NCBI GenBank assembly: GCA_002085285.1 | Contig: NATK01000021.1 | Span: forward strand, 1-12,270 | DNA: 12,270 bases | DNA from: Candidatus Latescibacteria bacterium 4484_7 | Lineage (GTDB): Bacteria; Krumholzibacteriota; Krumholzibacteriia; Krumholzibacteriales; Krumholzibacteriaceae | Direction of reading: 5' to 3' | Shown: in pieces, positions 6,635-12,270 of the stretch | Position numbering within the stretch: position 1 is the stretch's first letter | Layout: each line of letters begins with the position of its first letter | The notes under the pieces: model-generated | Told to the model about the DNA's origin: nothing | The model's input: the letters and a program-made list of their open reading frames with translations, nothing else | Databases searched by the model: none | Position numbers and translations under genes: made by a program

Positions 6635-8005
6635 ATGAGCAAGAGGGTTTTGATCGTAGATGATGAGGAGAGCATCAGGGTTTCGCTGGATAACCTTCTC
6701 TCTTACGAGAAGTTCAAGACGTTCACGGCGAAAGACGGGCAGGAAGCGCTCGGTATAGTCTCGAACGAGCGCGTGGATATTGTTCTGCTCGACATAAAGA
6801 TGCCGGGTATGGATGGCCTCGAGGTTCTCGAGAGGTTGAAACAAACCAACCCGACTCTGCCGGTCATCATCATATCGGGCCATGGAACGGTTGCAACGGC
6901 CGTCAAGGCGACAAAGCTCGGCGCGTTCGATTTTATTGAAAAGCCGATAGATCTCGATAGGCTCCTTCTTGCCGTGAGAAACGGTTTGAAGCATGGCGAA
7001 TTAACCGAGCAGAATATTCAGTTGAAGAGACGAATTGGCCTCAAGACGGAGATCGTGGGTGAACACCCTTCGATAAAAGAGATTCTGAAGACGATCGAGA
7101 GAGTTGCGCCAACCAATGCCAGGGTGCTCATCATCGGTGAGAATGGGACGGGAAAGGAGCTCGTTGCGAGAAAGATCCACGAGTTGAGTGAACGCGCCGA
7201 TGAGCCCTTCATCGAGGTGAATTGCGCTGCGATCCCCGAGGATCTCATAGAGAGCGAGCTCTTTGGTCACGAGAAGGGCGCCTTCACGGGTGCCATCGCT
7301 CAACGGATAGGCAAGTTCGAGCTTGCAGACGGAGGCACCCTCTTTCTCGACGAAGTCGGTGACATGAGTCTTTCCGCCCAGGCGAAGGTACTCAGGGTGC
7401 TTCAGGAATCGACCTTCGAGCGTGTTGGCGGCACCGAGCTGAAACATATCGATGTAAGGGTGATAGCGGCGACGAACAAAGATTTGTTGAGAGAGTCCGC
7501 TGAGGGAAGGTTCAGGGAGGACCTCTACTACAGGTTGAACGTCGTACCGATCAAAATCCCTCCGCTTAGAGAGCGCACGTCGGACATCCCGCTTCTCGCA
7601 GATTACTTCTTGAAGGGCTTTGCCGAGGAAACGGGCAAGCCGCCGAAGGGGCTCTCACGCGAAGCATTGGATGAGCTGATGCGCTACCACTGGCCGGGCA
7701 ATGTGCGTGAACTTCAGAATCTTCTCGAGCGACTCTTCATCCTTTCAGATCAAGAAGTAATCGAGTGGGCTGACCTTCCCATGCTGAGGGTTTCGGAGAG
7801 GAGCGACGGCTCAGATGATCCTTATAGGATAGGAACCTATCAGGAATTCAAGGAGCACGTCGAAAGGGAATTTCTCATCAGAAAACTGAAGGAGAACGAA
7901 GGCAACGTTTCGAAGACTGCGAGAGAGCTCAAGATGCAGAGGAGCAATCTTTACAAGAAGCTCGAGAAGTACGGCATAGGTTTTAGGAAAGAGCAAGGCT
8001 CTTGA
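6635..8005 (+). CDS. NtrC-family sigma-54 response regulator (receiver-AAA+-Fis HTH)
   Basis: This 456-residue protein has the canonical order. The receiver domain (1-120) has the acidic pair D9/D10, phosphoacceptor D53 (VLLDIKMPGMDG), S81 and K103 (EKP). The AAA+ sigma-54 interaction domain (about 140-375) has Walker A GENGTGKE (168-175), GAFTGA (215-220), Walker B GGTLFLDE (233-240), sensor I AATN (278-281), FREDLYYRL (293-301, both arginine-finger positions) and WPGNVREL (353-360). The Fis-type helix-turn-helix is at about 405-448 (GNVSKTARELKMQRSNLYKKL). A GGGGG at 6622-6626 can act as Shine-Dalgarno. No histidine kinase lies in the window, so it is an orphan here. When phosphorylated it should open sigma-54 promoters; its targets are unknown. 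All catalytic residues are intact, which makes it a good reference for the divergent activator downstream. Confidence 0.95.
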   Translation: MSKRVLIVDDEESIRVSLDNLLSYEKFKTFTAKDGQEALGIVSNERVDIVLLDIKMPGMDGLEVLERLKQTNPTLPVIIISGHGTVATAVKATKLGAFDFIEKPIDLDRLLLAVRNGLKHGELTEQNIQLKRRIGLKTEIVGEHPSIKEILKTIERVAPTNARVLIIGENGTGKELVARKIHELSERADEPFIEVNCAAIPEDLIESELFGHEKGAFTGAIAQRIGKFELADGGTLFLDEVGDMSLSAQAKVLRVLQESTFERVGGTELKHIDVRVIAATNKDLLRESAEGRFREDLYYRLNVVPIKIPPLRERTSDIPLLADYFLKGFAEETGKPPKGLSREALDELMRYHWPGNVRELQNLLERLFILSDQEVIEWADLPMLRVSERSDGSDDPYRIGTYQEFKEHVEREFLIRKLKENEGNVSKTARELKMQRSNLYKKLEKYGIGFRKEQGS

Positions 8006-8016
8006 GCGGTTTTTTT
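7989..8016 (+). terminator. intrinsic terminator of the ppx-like/NtrC operon
   Basis: AAGAGC (7989-7994) pairs with GCTCTT (7998-8003) over a three-base loop. Six bases later an uninterrupted T7 run begins at 8010. The hairpin overlaps the last codons and the stop of the regulator gene. Confidence 0.55.
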
Positions 8017-8077
8017 CTCCATTAGGCATTGGGACCGGAAAGATTCATTGAACATTGAAAATCGTGCGCGAGGGATA

Positions 8078-8097
8078 TTATTTCCGTAGGGAAATAA
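8078..8097. promoter_or_regulatory. inverted repeat TTATTTCC-GTAG-GGAAATAA
   Basis: The arms are perfect 8-bp sequences (8078-8085 and 8090-8097) around four bases. They lie about 125 bases upstream of the -35 box of the next promoter. The distance suits an upstream binding site for an activator. As RNA it would be a hairpin, but no T tract follows, so it is not a terminator. The binding protein is unknown. Confidence 0.35.
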
Positions 8098-8220
8098 CCT
8101 CATATTCAATTTTATCAGATTAATAACTACTTTATCTTACAGGCAGACTTGTATATGTTGAAAATTTTACGATAAATTGTCTATCTTAATAAATTACATA
8201 AGGTTTTTGGATTTTACGGT

Positions 8221-8249
8221 TTGACATACTCCAAAATGAGTGTTAGATT
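8221..8249 (+). promoter_or_regulatory. strong sigma-70-type promoter for the small secreted protein/TPR-regulator unit
   Basis: TTGACA (8221-8226) is a perfect -35 box. After exactly 17 bases comes TAGATT (8244-8249) as -10, preceded by TG at 8241-8242 in the extended -10 position. The upstream DNA is AT-rich. Transcription would start near 8256, leaving about a 70-base leader before the ATG at 8326. Housekeeping-type sequence here suggests that the regulator unit itself is not sigma-54 dependent. Confidence 0.7.
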
Positions 8250-8325
8250 TGTAGTGTAAGAGTGGATGTGAAGGGTTTAGGGCTTGATCGGAGCGTGGCT
8301 TCCGATGGAAGGAGATGGAAGCAAG

Positions 8326-8676
8326 ATGAAGAGGTTGATACTTCTTCTATTTGTGATGGCTGTAATGACCGTTACTGTTTCGTCTCCCCTGTTTGCTTCA
8401 TCAACTTCAAATACCTCCCGATATGAAATGATGATGATGTACGTCTATCAGTACCTCTTTCCTTTCTACGGGAAGTACTTTGTACCTGCTGATGCCTTTG
8501 TTGACAACGGAGGTAATGACAGCGGGATTCTTGGTGGGGATGCGGATGATTATGCAAACGGGAAGGACGATAAAAAAGACGGCAAAGGGAGGACGAAGCT
8601 GGGTAGCGGCAGCAATGAGGCCGGAAACGGAATCAGGCTGATCGAAAAGATATTTGTTATATCCGGGCGAAAGTAG
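8326..8676 (+). CDS. small secreted protein of unknown function
   Basis: I chose the ATG at 8326 because the product then opens with a clean signal peptide (KRLILLLFVMAVMTVTVSS, cleavage probably after PLFA at residue 24). AAGGAG lies at 8309-8314. In-frame starts at 8284 (TTG) and 8305 (ATG) would only add an acidic leader. The 116-residue product has three parts after the signal. The first is a Tyr/Met/Phe-rich segment (residues 33-53, including four Met in a row and YQYLFPFYGKYF). The second is an Asp/Gly/Asn/Lys-rich, presumably disordered stretch (60-102). The third is a short hydrophobic/basic C-terminus (IRLIEKIFVISGRK). I recognise no family. It lies 41 bases before the TPR-type sigma-54 activator, with no terminator between them, so the two are probably one transcript under the promoter at 8221. 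Confidence 0.65.
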   Translation: MKRLILLLFVMAVMTVTVSSPLFASSTSNTSRYEMMMMYVYQYLFPFYGKYFVPADAFVDNGGNDSGILGGDADDYANGKDDKKDGKGRTKLGSGSNEAGNGIRLIEKIFVISGRK

Positions 8677-8717
8677 TTTTAGTGCCTGTCAACCGATAAC
8701 CTGTTTAGGAGATGTAA

Positions 8718-11700
8718 ATGCCTGACCGCCCGAGTGATAAAGATGATTTTAGCAAAAAGTACCCTTTTCGCAAGTACAAGACTCCCGTTCCCGAGGAGGA
8801 ACTGGGGGATATGCATCTTGCTACGGAGAATTACTCCGTAGCACTCGAATATTTCGAAAAGGCTCTCAACAAGATTCACAAAAACCCAAGTCCAGCGGAT
8901 CTAATCAGATTGTATCTCAAGATAAGCGATTGCTATAGGAAAAAGGGTCTCCTCGATGAGGCCTGGACCTTTCTCAAGAGTGCTCAGACGCACTGTGACG
9001 AGAGCGATCGCATAGCCGCCGGTTCTATAGCCTCGAGGGCCGGGATAATACTCTACGATCGCGGTGATGTGAAGAAGGCTCTGAAAGAGGGCTGCAAGGC
9101 TTACAAGCTTCTGAGGGACACGAGTGAGCATCACGAGGTGGCGCATGCACAGCTTCTCATCGCCAACTGCTACGCGAGACTCGGTCAGAACAACGAAGCT
9201 GAGCAGTATTTTCTCGATGCCCTTTCATCCTATAGGAGGATCGGGGATCATGTCGGCGAGAGCTACGTAATGAACAATCTCGGCCTGTTCCACAAGAATG
9301 CGTGCCGGTGGGGGAGGGCTCTCGATTATCTCAACAAGGCCAACGAATTGGGCAAATCTCTCGGACTCACAGTTCACAGGGTAAGGGTGTTGTTGAATCT
9401 CGGTATCGTTCATTTCAAAAAGAGGGATTTTATCGAAGCACAGAGCGATTTCGTTCTCGCAAAGAAGATGGCCCGCAGGTCGGGCGATGAAATGAAATAT
9501 GTCAGGTCGAATCTCATGCTGGGCAGGGTACAGGCGGTTCTCGGGAACTATCCGGCGGCGGAGAGGCATCTCCTCGAGGCTCGTGTTCTAGCCGAAAGAA
9601 GAGGGTATGCGAGGGAGATCGCTCTTGCCGATGAATACATAGGTGATCTGATAATGTCGAAGGGTGGCGTGGATGAGGCGATGGAAAACTATTCCACCGC
9701 GCTCATCGAGGCTAAGAGGATATCACCCAGGGGGGATATTGTCGCCGAGGTTCTTAGAAGGGTAGTCGATGTCTATCTTGCCAAAAAGATCTATGGCGAG
9801 GCAATAGCTGTTGGAAACAACGCTGTAGATGTGATAAACGAGAACGGCGAGCTGCACGAGCTGGGGTTTGTTCAGAGGAGCATGGGGCTTGCCTATTTCG
9901 GGCTGCACGATGTGGACAGGGCTCTGGACCTTCTCCAGAAGAGTTCGATAACGTTCAAGAGCTTGAACAATAAATACGAAGCGAATGTTTCGATGCTTCG
10001 AACCGCCGAGGTGCTCTATCAATCGGGGAGCAAAGAAGCCCTAGTAAAGGCAAGAAAGATAGCCGGCGAAGCATCCTCGTTTTTCGAAGAATCGGAGGAG
10101 TTCGGTGACCTTGCCGAGGGACATTTTCTCCTTTCTAAAATCCAGAAAGAGCTGGGCAGCAGGGACGAGAGCCTGCTTCATATATTCGAAGCTCAGAGGC
10201 TCGCCGAGGATCTGAAGCTGAAAAATCTGAAAAGAAAGATCAAGCGTCTGAGAAGAAGCCTTGAGGAAGACCTTGCTTCTCATTCGAAGGACAAGGCGGT
10301 CGAAGAGGCGCCTATATCGCTCGAAACGATCATAACGGATGAGTCGGAGTTCAAGCTTTTCATAGGAGAGTCGCTCGAAGAGCTCATGGGCAAACTTTCC
10401 GATGGGCATTGTTTCATAGCCCTTTTCGGAAAAGACGGTCCGGGCAGGGTGGTGACCATAGCGAGGCACAATATTTCGGATTCGTCTTCGAATAAGATCG
10501 CTCGCTGGTTCCTGGAGCACGGTCTGGCCGAGGTTGGGGACAAGTTTCTCGTGACCGATACGCCGCACGATAGAAGGATAGCTGAGATCAGAGAGCAACT
10601 CCCGGAGGAGGGAATGCCAGTTTACTTCCAGGTCCTCGGGATGGACAGAGCATCACCTCTCGGTGTTATTTTTTACCAGTCGATTGCGCCTGTGGGAAAT
10701 ACCGTTCCACAGTTGGCGAAAGAAATCGATCTTATCTCGACCTATGCAGGATTTTTCGGTTTCTTGATAAGGAGCAATCTCACGAATGCGTCAAATGCAC
10801 AAACGAGCTCAAAGAAGGAGTCGCTTCTCGATGCGTTCCACAAGGTGATTACGAGGAACGATGCGATGCTGAGAGTGCTCGGTCTCGCGGAGAAGGTGGC
10901 TGGATCGGATGCCACTGTGCTTTTGATGGGTGAAACGGGAACGGGCAAGAGCCTTATCGCGAGAGCGATTCACAATCTCAGCCCTCGAAGAAACGCCAAG
11001 TTCGTTCATGTAAACTGCGCCGCTTTGCCGGAATCGATTCTTGAAAGTGAACTATTCGGCCACGTTAAGGGCTCATTCACCGGAGCTGTGGTCGACAAGA
11101 AGGGACTCCTGGCGGAGGCTGACGGCGGAACGATATTTCTCGATGAGATAGGCAAGACATCTTTGCCTCTTCAGGGGAAGCTGCTTCAGTTTCTCGACAC
11201 GAGGCAGGTAAGGCCCGTGGGAAGCAACGAATATTTCGAAGTGGACGTTCGATTGATCTTTGCTTCCAAGGTCGATCTCCTTGGTTTGTGTAAAGAGGGG
11301 AGAATGCTGGAAGACTTCTACTACAGGGTGAACGATTTTCCGTTGAGGGTACCTCCCTTGAGAGAACGGGTGGAGGATATCCATGTGCTTGCGGAGTATT
11401 ATCTCAAGAGGTTCAATAAGGAGCTGGGCAAGGGCATCAGAGGGTTTTCGGATGAGGCGCTTTCAATACTTACATCGTACAATTGGCCGGGCAATGTGAG
11501 GGAGCTCGAAAAGTTGGTGAAGAGAGCCGTGATTCTTGCCTCCGACGGCGGTCTGATATCGGCTGATGATGTCTCCTTCGATACATTGAACGGCAACGCG
11601 ATTGGCAAGGCCAGGGTGAAGGGACTGGCTGGAAGAATGAAGGATCTCGAGAAAAGAATCATCTCCGAATCCCTCATAAGGAACGGATGGAACAAGTCTA

Positions 11701-11780
11701 TAGCATCGAAGGAGCTTGGGATCAGTTATCCTACACTTCTGAAGAAGATCAAAGAATACGATCTGACCAAGGGATATTGA
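8718..11780 (+). CDS. TPR-GAF-AAA+ sigma-54 activator with Fis HTH and altered catalytic residues
   Basis: The start ATG has a strong AGGAGA at 8707-8712. The 1020-residue protein begins with about twelve TPR units (30-500) repeating every ~40 residues (for example NNLG 187, LNLG 227, LMLG 267, YIGD 308). This is the long-period type found in MalT- and Rap-like sensors. A charged helix (500-530) and a GAF-like domain (about 540-685) follow. The sigma-54 AAA+ domain (about 708-945) has Walker A GETGTGKS (738-745), Walker B GGTIFLDE (803-810), Asn766 of the glutamate switch (VNCAAL) and WPGNVREL (923-930). A Fis-type helix-turn-helix closes the protein (about 975-1012). Three signature positions differ from the neighbouring NtrC homologue: GSFTGA (785-790) for GAFTGA, Lys851 for the sensor I Asn (FASK for AATN), and Leu864 for the first Arg of FRxDLYYR. 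There is no receiver domain, so input probably comes through the TPR/GAF part. Confidence 0.93.
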   Translation: MPDRPSDKDDFSKKYPFRKYKTPVPEEELGDMHLATENYSVALEYFEKALNKIHKNPSPADLIRLYLKISDCYRKKGLLDEAWTFLKSAQTHCDESDRIAAGSIASRAGIILYDRGDVKKALKEGCKAYKLLRDTSEHHEVAHAQLLIANCYARLGQNNEAEQYFLDALSSYRRIGDHVGESYVMNNLGLFHKNACRWGRALDYLNKANELGKSLGLTVHRVRVLLNLGIVHFKKRDFIEAQSDFVLAKKMARRSGDEMKYVRSNLMLGRVQAVLGNYPAAERHLLEARVLAERRGYAREIALADEYIGDLIMSKGGVDEAMENYSTALIEAKRISPRGDIVAEVLRRVVDVYLAKKIYGEAIAVGNNAVDVINENGELHELGFVQRSMGLAYFGLHDVDRALDLLQKSSITFKSLNNKYEANVSMLRTAEVLYQSGSKEALVKARKIAGEASSFFEESEEFGDLAEGHFLLSKIQKELGSRDESLLHIFEAQRLAEDLKLKNLKRKIKRLRRSLEEDLASHSKDKAVEEAPISLETIITDESEFKLFIGESLEELMGKLSDGHCFIALFGKDGPGRVVTIARHNISDSSSNKIARWFLEHGLAEVGDKFLVTDTPHDRRIAEIREQLPEEGMPVYFQVLGMDRASPLGVIFYQSIAPVGNTVPQLAKEIDLISTYAGFFGFLIRSNLTNASNAQTSSKKESLLDAFHKVITRNDAMLRVLGLAEKVAGSDATVLLMGETGTGKSLIARAIHNLSPRRNAKFVHVNCAALPESILESELFGHVKGSFTGAVVDKKGLLAEADGGTIFLDEIGKTSLPLQGKLLQFLDTRQVRPVGSNEYFEVDVRLIFASKVDLLGLCKEGRMLEDFYYRVNDFPLRVPPLRERVEDIHVLAEYYLKRFNKELGKGIRGFSDEALSILTSYNWPGNVRELEKLVKRAVILASDGGLISADDVSFDTLNGNAIGKARVKGLAGRMKDLEKRIISESLIRNGWNKSIASKELGISYPTLLKKIKEYDLTKGY

Positions 11781-11878
11781 TCTGTTTCTCTCAATCCAAC
11801 GAAATCTTTATTCTTTATCCAAGGATGTCTAGCGGTTGACGCTTGTATGTGGGTTTTTTGCATATTCATTCAGGAGGC

Positions 11879-11921
11879 AACGAAGCTTATTCTACGTTTC
11901 ATCAAGGTTCTTCGTTTTTTT
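11879..11921 (+). terminator. intrinsic terminator after the TPR regulator gene
   Basis: AACGAAG (11879-11885) pairs with CTTCGTT (11910-11916). An additional CTT/AAG extends the stem past a three-base bulge. The right arm runs directly into T7 (11915-11921). The loop is about 18 bases. Confidence 0.5.
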
Positions 11922-11996
11922 ATCTATGTATTTGACAATGTAACTTCTTTATATTAAGCCAGTTAGCGCAATTCCACCTGATCTGTAAACTCTTTT

Positions 11997-12002
11997 TATA
12001 GT
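11997..12002 (+). promoter_or_regulatory. candidate -10 box before the structured region
   Basis: TATAGT matches five of six bases of the sigma-70 -10 consensus. The best -35 is a poor TTCCAC (11972-11977) with a long 19-base spacer. TTGACA (11932-11937) is too far away to pair with it and has no well-spaced -10 of its own. Initiation would fall near 12009. Confidence 0.25.
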
Positions 12003-12017
12003 TTGAAGAATTATGCG

Positions 12018-12215
12018 ATGGGGCCGATTCGTCTCGGGGTGTGCATAACCGATGATGGCACAATCAATTACAAGAATATTCCTGGTACATCCCACCTCCT
12101 CTTTTCTGGAACGGGTGATGCAGCTTCTTATGATCGGTATCGGTTGGCAGACGAGGCAGGCGAAGCGGAGAGATGCTGTTCCGTGTTTAAAGCTCTCCTG
12201 GAGCTGGAGATTTAA
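12018..12215 (+). CDS. doubtful small ORF inside the structured segment
   Basis: From the ATG at 12018 the frame encodes 65 residues; a TTG at 12003 would give 70. There is only a poor GAAGA at 12005-12009 as ribosome-binding site. No signal peptide, membrane helix, cysteine-pair motif or recognisable domain is visible. The second half has codons of reasonable RNY character (ADEAGEAER). Its stop falls in the loop of the long 3' stem, and much of the sequence is explained by base pairing, so it may be spurious. Confidence 0.2.
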   Translation: MGPIRLGVCITDDGTINYKNIPGTSHLLFSGTGDAASYDRYRLADEAGEAERCCSVFKALLELEI

Positions 12216-12243
12216 AGGGAAAAGGTGGGGTCTCAGGGCACGG

Positions 12244-12270
12244 AACGGTCATCTCTCCGTTGTTTTTTTT
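12244..12270 (+). terminator. intrinsic terminator at the right edge
   Basis: AACGG (12244-12248) pairs with CCGTT (12257-12261) over an eight-base loop, followed by G and T8 to the window end. The same right arm can instead pair with the distant left arm at 12164-12185. The short and long hairpins are therefore mutually exclusive, and both abut the T tract. Confidence 0.6.

Larger units (their letters stand above)
8006..8325. other. AT-rich intergenic regulatory region
   Basis: This 320-base gap separates the NtrC operon from the small secreted protein gene. After the T tract of the upstream terminator it contains a perfect inverted repeat (8078-8097), a strongly AT-rich stretch (about 8100-8220) that could act as an UP element or intrinsic bend, and a near-consensus promoter (8221-8249). 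No sigma-54 -24/-12 element (GG-N10-GC) was found, and no gene. Confidence 0.6.
12009..12270 (+). ncRNA. candidate structured RNA or leader ending in an intrinsic terminator
   Basis: The segment is rich in complementary arms. The 5' hairpin pairs TTATGC (12011-12016) with GCATAA (12043-12048), around CCGA/TCGG (12024-12027 with 12034-12037). An alternative nested set pairs TCGTCT (12029-12034) with AGACGA (12150-12155) and AACCGAT (12047-12053) with ATCGGTT (12139-12145). CATC/ACC (12088-12096) pairs with GGT/GATG (12114-12120). The 3' part is strongest: 12164-12175 pairs with 12250-12261 over 12 bp (one G-U). An internal loop (CT against GGT) follows, then GTTCCGTG (12178-12185) with CACGGAAC (12239-12246), and G-T8 comes next. 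No known RNA family (6S, SRP, RNase P, tmRNA) was recognised. A 65-70 codon ORF overlaps it; the RNA reading is favoured but not proven. Confidence 0.4.

Noticed and set aside
10041..10598. 185-codon minus-strand frame inside the TPR regulator gene
   Set aside because: It is antisense to TPR/GAF coding sequence, with no start signal or domain.
11872..11877. AGGAGG as a ribosome-binding site for a small gene after the TPR regulator
   Set aside because: No start codon lies at a usable distance, and the site runs into the terminator hairpin.
11932..11955. TTGACA with TATATT as a sigma-70 promoter
   Set aside because: The boxes are individually good but the spacer is only 12 bases, too short for RNA polymerase.
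12055..12072. sigma-54 promoter-like TGGCAC
   Set aside because: TGGCAC is followed by ATTAC rather than TTGC; the GG-N10-GC spacing fails.
12164..12261. SRP (4.5S) RNA or 6S RNA
   Set aside because: The long stem recalls SRP RNA, but the GGAA-type tetraloop and conserved asymmetric loop are missing. For 6S, the two ends of the whole segment do not pair with each other.
12040..12270. T-box riboswitch at the right edge
   Set aside because: AAAGGTGGGG near 12219-12229 faintly recalls the T-box AGGGTGG sequence before a terminator. The rest of the T-box sequence, a Stem I with AG-bulge and a specifier loop could not be found.

Overview
The window most likely comes from an uncultured Gram-negative bacterium of the Fibrobacteres-Chlorobi-Bacteroidetes (FCB) superphylum or a neighbouring candidate phylum (Krumholzibacteriota, Eisenbacteria, Latescibacterota or similar). 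This is inference. It rests on a secreted metallopeptidase with the 'NYPNPFNP' FlgD-Ig/Por-type C-terminal domain typical of that group, an Omp85-type outer-membrane barrel, and two sigma-54 activators. No phage, IS, CRISPR, tRNA or rRNA was seen.

Layout. (1) 1-1393, plus strand: the 3' end of a membrane-anchored protein, overlapped by a gene for a bactofilin-like repeat protein with about five membrane helices, then a terminator-like structure. (2) 1592-2959, plus: a one-POTRA Omp85/BamA-like barrel. (3) 3243-4358, plus: a secreted HExxH peptidase with a FlgD-Ig tail. It converges on, and overlaps by 11 bases, (4) rlmN on the minus strand (4348-5400). (5) The divergent rlmN/ppx gap holds two successive inverted repeats. 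(6) 5515-8005, plus: a short Ppx/GppA-type phosphatase followed after 28 bases by a canonical NtrC-type response regulator (receiver, AAA+, Fis helix-turn-helix), ending in a terminator. (7) An AT-rich 320-base gap with a near-consensus sigma-70 promoter drives a small secreted protein of unknown function and, 41 bases later, a 1020-residue regulator with TPRs, a GAF-like domain, a sigma-54 AAA+ domain and a Fis helix-turn-helix. (8) After a terminator, the last ~260 bases hold a candidate -10 box and a strongly base-paired segment ending in T8. This looks more like a structured RNA or leader than a gene, although a 65-70 codon ORF crosses it.

The window mixes cell-envelope genes (bactofilin-like, Omp85, secreted peptidase) with signal-transduction genes (Ppx/GppA, two sigma-54 activators). 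The best candidate for something undescribed is the 8221-11780 unit. A secreted small protein is apparently co-transcribed with a TPR-type sigma-54 activator whose AAA+ domain has lost residues that are intact in the neighbouring NtrC homologue. The structured segment at the right edge comes second.
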